Of a stretch of DNA of 64,000 bases, positions 1-11,125 are shown piece after piece (the first letter of the stretch is position 1; the number at the start of each line of letters is the position of its first letter). A program made the translations under genes and the position numbers. The notes below the pieces were generated by a model, which was not told the DNA's origin, made no database searches, and worked only from the letters and a program-made list of their open reading frames with translations. Origin of the DNA: Cellulosimicrobium cellulans (lineage in GTDB: Bacteria > Actinomycetota > Actinomycetes > Actinomycetales > Cellulomonadaceae). Location: positions 3,658,001-3,722,000 of the forward strand of contig NZ_JAFBCN010000001.1 of the NCBI RefSeq assembly GCF_016907755.1, written 5' to 3'.

Positions 1-85
1 TGTTCGCCCGGACGGGAGGCCCTTCCTCGGGTCTCCACAACTTCCGACGACGTCCGTGTCGCCTTGGGAGGGGACAGTAGGGTAC

Positions 86-109
86 CTTTTGGCGATCGTC
101 AAGCAAAAG
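86..109. promoter_or_regulatory. possible operator upstream of the ROK regulator
   Basis: CTTTTG (86-91) and CAAAAG (104-109) form a 6-bp inverted repeat with a 12-nt spacer in the otherwise gene-free first 169 bases. A TAGGGT box lies just before it (78-83). A sugar-regulator site is plausible because a ROK repressor follows, but the arms are short and the gene to the left is outside the window. Confidence 0.25.
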
Positions 110-169
110 CCGATGACTCGTCCGGCACGTACGGACGACCGACGAGAGGCTCCGTGATTCACTGTGCCC

Positions 170-1351
170 ATGGAGGAACTGCTGAAGTTCGCGCCGCGCC
201 CGACCGGCGCCGGCGACATGTTCCAGCTGCTCCGGGACGGTCAGCCGCGCACGCGCGCGGACCTCGCAGCGATCACGGGGCAGGCGCGATCCACCATCGC
301 CGCCCGGATCGACCTCCTCATGGCGGCGGGCCTCATCGCCCCCGCGGGAGAGGCGAGCTCGACCGGCGGGCGGCCGCCCGTGACCTTCGCCTTCAGCCCT
401 GAGGCGCGCATCGTCCTCGCCGTCGACCTCGGCGCGACCCACGCCCGCCTGGCCGTGACGGACCTCGCGTCCAACGTGCTCGCCGAGACCGACGCCGCGC
501 TGGCGATCGCCGACGGCCCCGACGTCGTCCTGTCCTGGGTCGCGGACACGGGCGAGAAGCTCGTCGCGACGACCGGGCGCAGCCTCGACGACCTCGTGAG
601 CGTCGGCGTCGGCCTCCCCGGGCCTGTCGAGCACTCGTCGGGCCGCCCCATCAACCCGCCGATCATGCCCGCGTGGGACGACGTCGACGTCGCCGGCATC
701 CTGCAGAAGCGGTTCAACGCGTCGGTCCTCGTGGACAACGACGTGAACATCATGGCGCTCGGCGAGCACCGCACCGCCTGGCCCACCGTGACGGACATGC
801 TGTTCGTCAAGGTCGCCACCGGCATCGGGTCCGGCATCATCGCCGACGGCGAGCTGCGGCGCGGCGCGCAGGGTGCCGCCGGGGACATCGGCCACGTAGC
901 CGTCCCGAGCGCGGCCGACGTCCCCTGCCGCTGCGGGAACGTCGGGTGCCTCGAGGCCGTCGCGAGCGGCCAGGCGGTCGCCGCCGCGCTCGCCGCCGCG
1001 GGCCTCGACGCGACGAACAGCTCGGACGTCGTCACCCTCGTCCGCGGCGGGGACCTCACCGCGAGCCAGGCCGTCCGCCAGGCCGGGCGGGACATCGGCT
1101 CGGTGCTCGCGGCGTGCGTGAGCCTCCTCAACCCGTCGCTCATCGTCATCGGCGGCATCGTCGCCGAGGCGGGCGAGCACCTCATCGCGGGCATCCGCGA
1201 GATCGTGTACCAGCGGTCGCTCCCTCTCGCGACGCAGCACCTGCGCATCGTCACGTCGCAGGCGCGTGGCCAGGCTGGCGTGCTCGGTGCGAGCGCCATG
1301 GCCGTGGATCACGTACTCTCGCCCGCAGCGATCGACGCGCTCATCGCCTGA
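170..1351 (+). CDS. ROK family transcriptional regulator
   Basis: A 393-residue ROK (repressor/ORF/kinase) protein. The N-terminal ~60 residues form a winged helix-turn-helix. The rest is a sugar-kinase-like fold with the VDLGATH phosphate-binding segment, a VDNDVN segment holding the putative catalytic aspartate, and the ROK zinc site: a histidine in DIGHVAV and three cysteines in CRCGNVGCLE. Full-length NagC/XylR-type regulators have this layout and normally respond to a sugar or sugar phosphate. Because the HTH is present it is called a regulator and not a kinase. I take ATG 170, which has an extended -10-like TGATTCACT six bases before it; a GTG at 164 is the alternative. Targets may be the genes to its left, outside the window, or the following ThuA and DapA-like genes. 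Confidence 0.88.
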   Translation: MEELLKFAPRPTGAGDMFQLLRDGQPRTRADLAAITGQARSTIAARIDLLMAAGLIAPAGEASSTGGRPPVTFAFSPEARIVLAVDLGATHARLAVTDLASNVLAETDAALAIADGPDVVLSWVADTGEKLVATTGRSLDDLVSVGVGLPGPVEHSSGRPINPPIMPAWDDVDVAGILQKRFNASVLVDNDVNIMALGEHRTAWPTVTDMLFVKVATGIGSGIIADGELRRGAQGAAGDIGHVAVPSAADVPCRCGNVGCLEAVASGQAVAAALAAAGLDATNSSDVVTLVRGGDLTASQAVRQAGRDIGSVLAACVSLLNPSLIVIGGIVAEAGEHLIAGIREIVYQRSLPLATQHLRIVTSQARGQAGVLGASAMAVDHVLSPAAIDALIA

Positions 1352-1421
1352 GCGCGGTCGCCGGGGGCCGCTGTCCGCGACACGCGGACGTGACGAGTGT
1401 GACGAGGCACGAGGAGGAGTC

Positions 1422-2087
1422 ATGACCGAGCGGGACCGTCGAGCGCTCGTGGTCCGGGGCGGTTGGCCCGGGCACGCACCCGAGGAGGCGGCGGAGCTGT
1501 TCGTCCCGTTCCTGGAGGCGTCCGGATACGACGTGACGCTCGAGGGATCGTTGGAGTCGTACGCCGACGAGGAGTTCATGGCGAGCCTGGACCTCGTCGT
1601 CCAGTGCTGGACGATGGGCGAGATCCTCCCTGACGAGATGCGCGGGCTGCGCACGGCGATCGCGAACGGCACCGGCTTCGCGGGCTGGCACGGCGGGATC
1701 GTGGACTCGTTCCGCCTCGCGACCGACTACCTGCAGATGGTGGGCGGGCAGTTCGCCGCGCACGCGCACGACCTCATCGACCACACGATCGACATCGCGC
1801 CGGAGCACGCGGACCACCCGATCGTCGCGGGCATCGGCCCGATCGCGCTGCACTCCGAGCAGTACTGGGTGCTCGCCGACTCGTACAACGAGGTCCTCGC
1901 GACGACGACCATCGTCCCGCGCGACGGCGACCCGTGGCACGAGCCCGTGATCTCCCCCGCCGTGTGGACGCGCCGCTGGGGCGCCGGCCGCATCTTCGTG
2001 TGCGCGGCGGGCCACCAGCTCGCCGACCTCGAGGTCCCGCCCGTCCGCACGATCGTGGAGCGCGGGATCCTCTGGGCGAGCCGCTGA
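1422..2087 (+). CDS. ThuA-like domain protein
   Basis: A 221-residue protein of the ThuA (trehalose utilisation) family, a glutamine-amidotransferase-like fold. Visible family features are the N-terminal ALVVRGGWPGH segment, a GFAGWHGGI turn, and the C-terminal WTRRWGAGRIFVC strand followed by GHQ. The biochemical role of bacterial ThuA-like proteins is poorly defined; they tend to sit in sugar-catabolic loci. The start is fixed by a strong GAGGAGGAG ribosome site at 1411-1419. It lies 70 bp after the ROK regulator on the same strand, so co-regulation is likely but its substrate is unknown. The segment between the two genes shows no terminator. Confidence 0.8.
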   Translation: MTERDRRALVVRGGWPGHAPEEAAELFVPFLEASGYDVTLEGSLESYADEEFMASLDLVVQCWTMGEILPDEMRGLRTAIANGTGFAGWHGGIVDSFRLATDYLQMVGGQFAAHAHDLIDHTIDIAPEHADHPIVAGIGPIALHSEQYWVLADSYNEVLATTTIVPRDGDPWHEPVISPAVWTRRWGAGRIFVCAAGHQLADLEVPPVRTIVERGILWASR

Positions 2088-2115
2088 CCCTCGGCGCGCC
2101 CCGCACCCCGTTCCC

Positions 2116-2121
2116 TACACT
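2116..2121 (+). promoter_or_regulatory. -10 box of a probable leaderless promoter (DapA-family gene)
   Basis: TACACT, then six bases, then the GTG start at 2128. The spacing puts the transcription start at or beside the start codon. Confidence 0.5.
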
Positions 2122-2127
2122 CGGCGC

Positions 2128-3033
2128 GTGACCTCGTTCCACGGCCTCCTCGCCTACCCGATCACGCCGCTCACCCCCGCCGACGCACCTGACCTCGACG
2201 CGCTCGCCGCCGTCGTGGCCGACGCCGCACGCGCGGGGGTCGACGGCGTCGTCGTCCTCGCGTCGTCGGGCGCCGGGGTGACGTTCGCGCCCGACGAGCG
2301 CGACGCCGTCATACGCGCCGCCGTCGCGGCGGGCTCCTCGGCCGGTTCGCCGCGCGTCCCCGTGCACGTCGCCGTGAGCGGCGCGTCCACGCGCGAGGTC
2401 GTCGCCCGCGCCCGCGCGGCGCGGGACGGCGGGGCCGACGGGCTCGTGCTCGCGCCGTCCTCCTACCTCCCGCTCGACGAGGACGAGGTCGTGGCGGTGT
2501 TCGAGGCCGTGGCGGCGTCCGTCGACCTGCCGGTCTGCTACTACAACCGGAGCGTGCAGACGGCGTACGACGTCACGCCCGCCGCGCTCGCCCGGCTCGC
2601 GCGCACCGCGACCGTCGCGGCCGTCAAGGACCCGGCGTCCACGCCCGCGCGTCCGGCGGGCCGCGTCGCGGCGCTCCGGGCTGCGACCGAGGGGCTCGGC
2701 GTGAGCGTCGGGCTCAGCGGCGACGCGGCGATCGTCGGCGGCGCCGAGGCCGCGGACGCCTGGCACACGGGGCTCGCGGCGCTCGTGCCCGCCGAGTACA
2801 CGGCGCTCCGGCGCGCCCGGGCCGCGGGCACCGCGCCCGACGCCCAGGTCCTGGACTGGCTGCGCGCGCTCACGGACGTCCTGGCGTCGCTGCGCCCGGT
2901 GAGCGGGTTCCACGCGCTCGCGAACCTCCTCGGCGTGCCGACCGCTCCCCCGCGCGGCCCGTCCCTGCCCGTCCCGCCCGACGGCGTCGCGCGGCTGCGG
3001 GAGGTCATGGAGCGGCGCCCGTCGGCGCCCTGA
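2128..3033 (+). CDS. dihydrodipicolinate synthase / N-acetylneuraminate lyase family protein
   Basis: A 301-residue class I aldolase of the DapA superfamily, about the usual family length. The Schiff-base lysine is K167 (VAAVKDP) and the catalytic tyrosine lies in CYYNRS (Y138/Y139). The loop that reads GTTGE in true DapA reads SSGAG here, and the usual YNVP motif is altered. It is therefore unlikely to be the lysine-biosynthesis enzyme; a sugar-acid or keto-acid aldolase/dehydratase is more likely, in keeping with the ROK and ThuA neighbours. Start GTG 2128 fits a leaderless promoter. It is convergent with ligA with a gap of 34 bp. Substrate unassigned. Confidence 0.82.
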   Translation: MTSFHGLLAYPITPLTPADAPDLDALAAVVADAARAGVDGVVVLASSGAGVTFAPDERDAVIRAAVAAGSSAGSPRVPVHVAVSGASTREVVARARAARDGGADGLVLAPSSYLPLDEDEVVAVFEAVAASVDLPVCYYNRSVQTAYDVTPAALARLARTATVAAVKDPASTPARPAGRVAALRAATEGLGVSVGLSGDAAIVGGAEAADAWHTGLAALVPAEYTALRRARAAGTAPDAQVLDWLRALTDVLASLRPVSGFHALANLLGVPTAPPRGPSLPVPPDGVARLREVMERRPSAP

Positions 3034-3067
3034 CCCACCCGTGCGGCGCCGCGGAGCGTCGGACGAC

Positions 3068-5602
<2,535 letters not shown>

Positions 5603-6574
5603 TCAGGGCCGACGCCGGTGCGCGAGGTGGGCGCCGAGGCGCACGACGGCGTCCGCGAGGTCGTCGGGCTCGACCACGCGCACGGGGGCGCTGAGAGCCA
5701 ACCGTGCGACCGTCAGGGCCAGCCGCCCGACGTCCTCGCCACGGATCCGGACCCTCGCGGCCCCCGACGCGGCGTCGACCACGTCGTGGTCCACCCACCG
5801 GAGCACCTCGGCGAGGTCGTCGAGCCTGGCGTCCAGGAGGAGGGTGGCGACCCGCTCTCGGGGGACCGCGCCGACGGCGTGGGCGACGAACGCTGCCGCG
5901 CCACCACGGGGGATCTCGCGGGGTGCGAAGCGGCCCCCGGTCGCGGACGGACGTGCGAGCCGGTCGAGCCGGAAGGTCCGCCAGTCACCGCGGTCCCGGT
6001 CCCACGCGACGAGGTACCAGCGGCGGTCGGCGGCGACGAGCCGGTGCGGCTCGACCAGGCGCCGGGTGCGGGTGCCGTCACCGGCGCGGTAGGGGAAGCG
6101 CACGAGCTCGTGGTCGCGGCACGCGGCGGCGAGGACACTGAGCGACCCCGGGTCGACCAGGTCCTGGTCGGTCGGCGACGTCACAGGCCTCACGCTGGAG
6201 CGCAGCGCCGCCACCCGCCTGCGCAACCGGTGCGGCAGCAGGCTCTCGACCTTCGCGAAGGCACGCAGCGACGTCTCCTCCATACCCTCGACGGCGGCGA
6301 CCGCCGCACAGCCGAGCCCGACGGCGAGCGCGACGGCCTCGTCGTCGTCGACGACGAGCGGCGGCAGGTGCGCTCCGGACTCGAGGCGATAGCCCCCGTA
6401 CCTGCCCGAGGTCGCGGCGACGGGATAGCCGAGCCCCCGGAGCCGGTCCACGTCGCGACGCACCGTCCGCTCGGTCACGCCGAGTCTCCGGGCGAGCTCC
6501 GCACACGGCCAGAACCGGTGGGTCTGGAGCAGCGAGAGCAGCGTGAGCGCGCGGCCGGTGGGATCCGTCGACAT
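5603..6574 (-). CDS. WYL-domain transcriptional regulator (HTH_11 / WYL / WCX)
   Basis: A 323-residue regulator. The N-terminal winged HTH (about 1-60) includes LGVTERTVRRDVDRL. A middle WYL domain (about 140-220) carries RRWYLVAWD and DWRTFRLDR, and a WCX-type C-terminal extension follows. WYL domains sense ligands, often nucleotides or nucleic acids, and many such proteins regulate a divergent neighbour. Here that neighbour is the epoxide-hydrolase-like gene at 6688, and the roughly 110-bp divergent gap is the likely operator region. The start ATG 6574 has GGAGG eight bases upstream. Confidence 0.85.
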   Translation of the reverse strand: MSTDPTGRALTLLSLLQTHRFWPCAELARRLGVTERTVRRDVDRLRGLGYPVAATSGRYGGYRLESGAHLPPLVVDDDEAVALAVGLGCAAVAAVEGMEETSLRAFAKVESLLPHRLRRRVAALRSSVRPVTSPTDQDLVDPGSLSVLAAACRDHELVRFPYRAGDGTRTRRLVEPHRLVAADRRWYLVAWDRDRGDWRTFRLDRLARPSATGGRFAPREIPRGGAAAFVAHAVGAVPRERVATLLLDARLDDLAEVLRWVDHDVVDAASGAARVRIRGEDVGRLALTVARLALSAPVRVVEPDDLADAVVRLGAHLAHRRRP

Positions 6575-6687
6575 GTTCCCAGCCTCCCGCGCACCGCGGA
6601 CAGCTCCTGTCCGCGATGGTCTCTACGGTCGCGCCGATCGATCGCCGCACCGCGCGCATCGGCACGTCACCGGAAGGACAAGCACCC

Positions 6688-7641
6688 GTGTCGCACACCA
6701 TCGACTTTCCCGAACCGACCATGGTCACCGTCAACGGCATCGAGCTCGAGGTCTTCGGGGCGGGGCAGGAGAACGCCGGCAGACCCGTCGTCCTCTGCCA
6801 CGGCTGGCCGGAGCTGGCCTTCTCCTGGCGCCATCAGATGGCCGCGCTCGCCGACGCGGGCTACCACGTCATCGCCCCCAACCAGCGCGGCTTCGGCAGG
6901 TCGTCCCGCCCCGCCGAGGTCTCCGACTACGACGTCGTGCACCTGACCGGCGACCTCGTCGGACTCCTGGACCACTACGGGTACGAGGACGCCACGTTCG
7001 TGGGCCACGACTGGGGCGCGAACGTGGTGTGGAGCGCTGCCGTGCTGCACCCGACCCGCGTGAAGGACGTGGTCGCGCTCAGCGTGCCGTACATGGAGCG
7101 CGGCGACGTGCCGCCCCTGGCGTTCATCGAGGCGGTCGTCGGCAGCGACTCGTACTTCGTCCACTTCAACCGCCGGCCCGGGGTGGCGGACGCCGTGTTC
7201 GACGCGAACGCCCGCCAGTTCCTGCGCAACCTGTACCGCAAGAACGAGCCCGCGGCGGAGCCGCCGCCGGGCATGTGGCTCCTCGACCTCGCCCAGACCG
7301 AGACGCCGCGCGGCGAGCCCGTGATGAGCGACGCCGAGCTGACGGTGTTCGTCGACGCGTTCGAGGCGTCGGGCTTCACCCCGAGCGTGAACTGGTACCG
7401 CAACCTGGACCGCAACTGGGAGCTGATGAAGGAGGTCGACCCGATCGTCCGTCAGGACGCACTGATGGTCTACGGCGCACGGGACACGGTCATGAGAGCG
7501 CCGAACCTCGAGGCGTTCGTCCCGCGCGTCGAGGTGGTGGAGCTGGACTGCGGACACTGGATCCAGCAGGAGCTCTCGGAGGAGACCACCCGCCTGATCC
7601 TCGGATGGCTCCAGCGGCACGGCGCCGCGGAGAGGGCGTGA
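6688..7641 (+). CDS. alpha/beta hydrolase, epoxide hydrolase type
   Basis: A 317-residue alpha/beta hydrolase. It has the oxyanion HGWP motif near residue 37, the nucleophile elbow GHDWG with an aspartate in place of serine (as in soluble epoxide hydrolases and haloalkane dehalogenases), and the C-terminal catalytic histidine in DCGHWIQQE. HGWP with GHDWG favours an epoxide hydrolase. I start it at GTG 6688, which has GGAAGG at a workable distance upstream; an in-frame ATG at 6616 would add 24 residues that look unlike the family. Probably cytoplasmic and possibly controlled by the divergent WYL regulator. The physiological epoxide is unknown. Confidence 0.83.
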   Translation: MSHTIDFPEPTMVTVNGIELEVFGAGQENAGRPVVLCHGWPELAFSWRHQMAALADAGYHVIAPNQRGFGRSSRPAEVSDYDVVHLTGDLVGLLDHYGYEDATFVGHDWGANVVWSAAVLHPTRVKDVVALSVPYMERGDVPPLAFIEAVVGSDSYFVHFNRRPGVADAVFDANARQFLRNLYRKNEPAAEPPPGMWLLDLAQTETPRGEPVMSDAELTVFVDAFEASGFTPSVNWYRNLDRNWELMKEVDPIVRQDALMVYGARDTVMRAPNLEAFVPRVEVVELDCGHWIQQELSEETTRLILGWLQRHGAAERA

Positions 7642-7658
7642 CGCCGGCCGACGGGTGA

Positions 7659-8231
7659 TCAGCCCCACCCGTGGGACGCGTCGTCGTACATCGGGGGGCA
7701 CGTCCCGCCGGGCTCGACGGCGGCCTCGAAGTGCCACAGCTCGTTCGCGTACGTGCGGCACAGGCCGAACTCCGCGCCGTGCTGCTCGAGCCACAGGGCG
7801 CCGTCCGTCGGCCCGACGTCGATCGCGAGCCCCGCGACGTGCTCGGACGACTCGGGCGGGAGCACCCACCGGTGCGCCTCCTCGGGCGACCCGTAGCGCT
7901 CGAGCGCGGCGTCCACGAGCTCCTGCTGCTCGGCCGCGGTGCGCCACCCGGACGTGAGGGTGAGCTCGACGCCGTCGGCGTCCGCCGCCGCCCGTGCCAC
8001 GTCGAAGCGCCGCTCGAGCTCCGGGTCGAGGCCCGTCGCGGTCTGCGGGCGCAGCGTGGGCGACGGGTCGGCGACGGCGCCGCCGTCGGGCGTCGACACG
8101 GTGAGGTACGTGATCGCGCCCACCGCGCCGAGCGCCCCGACGACGAGGACGCCGGCCACGGCGCGAGCCGCGCGACGGGGACCGGGACGGCCAGGGACGT
8201 GGCGGGCGGGACGGAGGGGTGTCGTGGTCAT
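7659..8231 (-). CDS. M15 (VanY/DacB-type) D-Ala-D-Ala carboxypeptidase, membrane-anchored
   Basis: A 190-residue protein with an N-terminal transmembrane anchor (about 25-50) and an extracytoplasmic M15 peptidase domain. Zinc and catalytic motifs are present: SGWRT, SEHVAGLAID (the SxHxxGxAxD signature) and ELWHFE (WHxE). Such enzymes trim the terminal D-alanine from peptidoglycan stems. Start ATG 8231 overlaps the stop of the preceding HTTM-like gene by four bases, so translation is probably coupled. A longer in-frame start at 8267 is rejected because it would lie inside that gene. Convergent with the hydrolase gene with only 17 bp between them. Confidence 0.85.
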   Translation of the reverse strand: MTTTPLRPARHVPGRPGPRRAARAVAGVLVVGALGAVGAITYLTVSTPDGGAVADPSPTLRPQTATGLDPELERRFDVARAAADADGVELTLTSGWRTAAEQQELVDAALERYGSPEEAHRWVLPPESSEHVAGLAIDVGPTDGALWLEQHGAEFGLCRTYANELWHFEAAVEPGGTCPPMYDDASHGWG

Positions 8232-9301
8232 GCCTCGAGGCTCGCCCGCCGCGACCCCTCGCCACATCGACCCGACGGCGGCACCTGGCCCCCGCCGTCC
8301 GGCGCACCTCCCTCGGTCCGGTCCACCCGAGGTCCGACTCCCTCTCCGCCCGCGGGCGGGGTCCCGGCCCTACCGTCCGCGGGAGGTGTCACGCGCGAGG
8401 CGGCCCGCAGCCCGGTCGGCACCGCGACCGCGGCGACCGTGAGGACCCACGCGGAGTAGTCCAGGCCGAGGAACACCCAGATGCTCGCGTGCATGGCCGC
8501 CACCGCGGCCGCGAACGGGATCCTCGTGACGCGAACGGCGAGCCAGAGGGGCGCGGTGAGCTCGAGGACGAGCGCACCTGTCGCGAGCGCGCGCGTCAGG
8601 ACCGGCTGGTCGGCGACGACACGGGTGAGCCCTTCCCCGAGCGGGGACGTCCCCTGGCGCAGGACCCACGCCATGCTGTCGCCGAACGCCCAGGCCGGTC
8701 CGCTGTGGACGAGCTTCTGCACGCCCGTGAGGAGGTAGACGCAGCCCACGACCGCGAGCGCCCCGTGGACCGCCCACCCGGACCGCGCGACCGTACCGGG
8801 CCCGGGTCGCGCCGGCACGGTGGCCGCGAGCAGCACGACGCCCACCGTGATGGTGAGGACGTCGTTGTGCAGCACCTTGCCCGAGCTGCCCCACAGGGCC
8901 GTGAGCAGCACGTACGCGCCCCACGCGACGGCGAACCCGACGCGCGCGCGCACCCGTGCGAGCGCGAGCGCCACGCCGAGGAGACCCACGACCTGCAACC
9001 CGACGAGAGGGGCCACGGGCACGGCGAACGGGAGCCAGCCGAACGGCGTCGGGCCGCCGGTGAGGACTGCGGGCCGGGCGGCCACGAGGGTCCAGTCCCG
9101 GCCGAGCAGCCGCAGCCCGATCACGACGGCGACGAGGGAGTGGACGAGGACGAGCGTGCGTTCGGGCACGGGCCTCAGCAGTGCGGAGTCGATCACCCGC
9201 GCGCGCCGGACCACGGCGGCCACGAGATCGACCCGCGCGGTCGAGACCGGCCCTCGGAGGGTCGACCTCGCGACGGGCGGGTCGATCTGACGGGACCTCA
9301 C
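8228..9301 (-). CDS. HTTM-like multi-spanning membrane protein
   Basis: A 357-residue integral membrane protein with about eight hydrophobic helices. It resembles actinobacterial HTTM (horizontally transferred transmembrane, vitamin-K-carboxylase-like) proteins by the pattern of helices, the HND segment in KVLHNDVLT and the YLLTGVQKLVHSGPAW segment, which in this family faces the active pocket. Biochemical function is unproven. GTG 9301 overlaps the TGA of the preceding gene (GTGA), which decides the start. The soluble, glycine/proline-rich C-terminal ~45 residues follow the last helix. It is the middle gene of a three-gene overlapping unit ending in an M15 peptidase. Confidence 0.72.
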   Translation of the reverse strand: MRSRQIDPPVARSTLRGPVSTARVDLVAAVVRRARVIDSALLRPVPERTLVLVHSLVAVVIGLRLLGRDWTLVAARPAVLTGGPTPFGWLPFAVPVAPLVGLQVVGLLGVALALARVRARVGFAVAWGAYVLLTALWGSSGKVLHNDVLTITVGVVLLAATVPARPGPGTVARSGWAVHGALAVVGCVYLLTGVQKLVHSGPAWAFGDSMAWVLRQGTSPLGEGLTRVVADQPVLTRALATGALVLELTAPLWLAVRVTRIPFAAAVAAMHASIWVFLGLDYSAWVLTVAAVAVPTGLRAASRVTPPADGRAGTPPAGGEGVGPRVDRTEGGAPDGGGQVPPSGRCGEGSRRASLEA

Positions 9302-9723
9302 GGCCGTACCTCCACCACGACCTCGCGCGACACCTCGGTCCGCGACAGATCGGCGCCCACCGTCCGCGCGACGCGCTCGACGCGGACGACGTCGACGTCT
9401 CCGGGCGTCAGGTGCGCGGCGTCGAGCCAGGCGCGCACCATGGCGCGCTGCCGCTCCGGCTCCTGGTCGGCGACGTCGTCGAGGAGGTCGGCCGTCGTCG
9501 CGAGGACGGGGTTGCCCGCATCGAAGCGCACGAGGGACCGTGCCCCGTCGGGACGCACGGCGACGAGCTCGAGCCCGGTGGCCGTGCTCGTCCGTACCGT
9601 GCTGAACAGCCGGAACGACGTGAGCGGCCACGCCTCGGTGCCCGTGGCCGCGGTCGCCAGGAGCAGGCCGACGACGCCGTAGGTGACCACCCGTGCGCGG
9701 GCCGGTTCGGGGATTCTCCGCAT
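9298..9723 (-). CDS. small membrane-anchored protein of unknown function
   Basis: A 141-residue protein with one transmembrane helix near residues 12-30 and an otherwise soluble extracytoplasmic domain rich in charged residues. I do not recognise a named family. Position suggests it is the partner of the HTTM-like protein: it is first in the unit and its stop overlaps that gene's GTG start by four bases. Small soluble companions next to HTTM proteins are common in Actinobacteria, but I cannot prove homology from the sequence alone. Confidence 0.7.
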   Translation of the reverse strand: MRRIPEPARARVVTYGVVGLLLATAATGTEAWPLTSFRLFSTVRTSTATGLELVAVRPDGARSLVRFDAGNPVLATTADLLDDVADQEPERQRAMVRAWLDAAHLTPGDVDVVRVERVARTVGADLSRTEVSREVVVEVRP

Positions 9724-9791
9724 GGCGGCGAGCGTCCCGTGGTCTCGCGCGCCGCCGCATCGGCCCGGCGGCGGGGACGCGCCCCGCCCGA

Positions 9792-9858
9792 GGGCGGGCA
9801 GGTCGCACCGGGTGGCCTCCGCCCTGGGGCGGAGGCAGGCGCCCCGGCCTGCCCGCCC
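9792..9858. repeat. nested inverted repeats in a divergent promoter region
   Basis: An outer 11-bp pair (9792-9802 and 9848-9858) encloses a perfect 10-bp hairpin with a 2-nt loop (9815-9824 and 9827-9836). It lies between the divergent membrane-protein and histidine-kinase genes, about 32 bp before the kinase -10 box. It could be a regulator site or a cruciform; no binding protein is implied by the sequence itself. Confidence 0.55.
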
Positions 9859-9889
9859 GGGGACGGTCCCCCGGCACGGGACGTCCCGC

Positions 9890-9895
9890 TACCGT
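9890..9895 (+). promoter_or_regulatory. -10 box of a probable leaderless promoter (histidine kinase)
   Basis: TACCGT, six bases, then GTG 9902. Confidence 0.5.
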
Positions 9896-9901
9896 GGACG
9901 G

Positions 9902-11125
9902 GTGCCCCAGCTCACCCGTCTGCCCGTGTGGGCGCAGGACCTCGCGACCGCGCTCGCCGCGGGCTTCGTGTGGTTCGCGGTCATCACCGTGATGGAGAGC
10001 GGCGACTACTGGTACCCCCGCACCCCCGAGTCGTACCGCGTGGCGGGGCTGTGGATCGTCCTGACCCTCGCCCTGCGCCGGGTCCTGCCGGGCCCGCTCT
10101 TCTGGGCGACGGCGATGCTCTACCCCCTCGCCCTGCCGTGGACCATGCAGACGCCGTTCGAGCTCCTCCCGCTCCTGGTCGCGGGGTTCGCCGCGACCCG
10201 CTCGGGCGCCGTCCCGTGGGCGCTCGCCGGCCTCGCCGGCGGCCTCTCGGCGTTCGCGATGCAGCTCTGGTCCCGACCGCACCTGACGTTCCCCCCGACC
10301 CCGTTCTCCCCGCGGTGGATCGGGCTCGGCCGGTCGCCGTCGGACGTGCTCCTCGCCCTCGCGCTCGTCCTGGGCGCGGTCGCGGCCGGCTACTTCTTCC
10401 GCCGCCTCGCGGTGACCTCCGAGCGGCTGCGCGAGCGCAACGCCGAGCTCCAGGCCCTCCAGGCGGAGCTCGCCGAGCGCGCGGTGCTCGCCGAGCGCAC
10501 GCGCATCGCGCGCGAGCTGCACGACGTCGTCGCGCACCACATGTCCGCCATCGTCGTGCGGGCCCAGGCCGCGGACCGCGTCGCGGCGAACCGCCCCGAG
10601 GCTCCCGCCGAGGCGGTGCGCTGGATCAGCGACGAGGGCAAGCAGGCGCTGACCGCGATGCGGTCGGTCGTGCAGGTGCTGCGCCGCGGGAGCGAGGCCG
10701 ACGGCGGGACCGCAGCCCTCGCCCCGACACCGGACGGCACTCGTGCCCCCGACGAGCTGCGCGCGGCCGCACGCCGCCTGCGCGACGCGGGCCGCGCCGT
10801 CGACCTCTCGCTCCCCCGCCCCTGGCCGGCGACGGACGCCGAGTCCGGGCTGGCCGTCGTCCGCATCACCCAGGAGGCCCTGACCAACGTGCTGCTCCAC
10901 TCGCTCGCCCCCGACGTCACCGTGACCGTGACCGACGACGCCGCCGACCTGCGCCTGCGCGTCCACGACCCGGGCCCGCCCCTCCCGAGCGCCGGGGGGC
11001 GCCAGGGCCACGGCCTGACCTCCATGCGCGAGCGCGCGCTCGCCGCCGGGGGCGAGCTGTCCGCCGGGCCGGACGGGCGCGGCGGCTGGACCGTCGAGGC
11101 GCGCATCCCGCGGGAGACCGCGTGA
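9902..11125 (+). CDS. sensor histidine kinase, NarL-type two-component system
   Basis: A 407-residue HisKA_3 histidine kinase. Several hydrophobic helices fill the first ~180 residues as a membrane sensor with little extracellular loop. A short coiled coil leads into the dimerisation helix with phospho-accepting H207 in RELHDVVAHHM, then a HATPase_c domain with ITQEALTNVL and GHGLTSMRER. It phosphorylates the response regulator encoded by the overlapping next gene (GTGA, four bases). The in-frame opening extends upstream to 9683, but GTG 9902 is chosen for the -10 box six bases before it and because the membrane region begins right after it. The signal sensed cannot be told. Confidence 0.9.
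   Translation: MPQLTRLPVWAQDLATALAAGFVWFAVITVMESGDYWYPRTPESYRVAGLWIVLTLALRRVLPGPLFWATAMLYPLALPWTMQTPFELLPLLVAGFAATRSGAVPWALAGLAGGLSAFAMQLWSRPHLTFPPTPFSPRWIGLGRSPSDVLLALALVLGAVAAGYFFRRLAVTSERLRERNAELQALQAELAERAVLAERTRIARELHDVVAHHMSAIVVRAQAADRVAANRPEAPAEAVRWISDEGKQALTAMRSVVQVLRRGSEADGGTAALAPTPDGTRAPDELRAAARRLRDAGRAVDLSLPRPWPATDAESGLAVVRITQEALTNVLLHSLAPDVTVTVTDDAADLRLRVHDPGPPLPSAGGRQGHGLTSMRERALAAGGELSAGPDGRGGWTVEARIPRETA

Noticed and set aside
1-169. Partial gene at the left edge
   Set aside because: No frame in the first 169 bases shows a recognisable protein end; only promoter-like and inverted-repeat sequence is seen.
2128-3033. Lysine biosynthesis gene dapA
   Set aside because: The GTTGE and YNVP signatures of true DapA are replaced and the neighbours are sugar-related.
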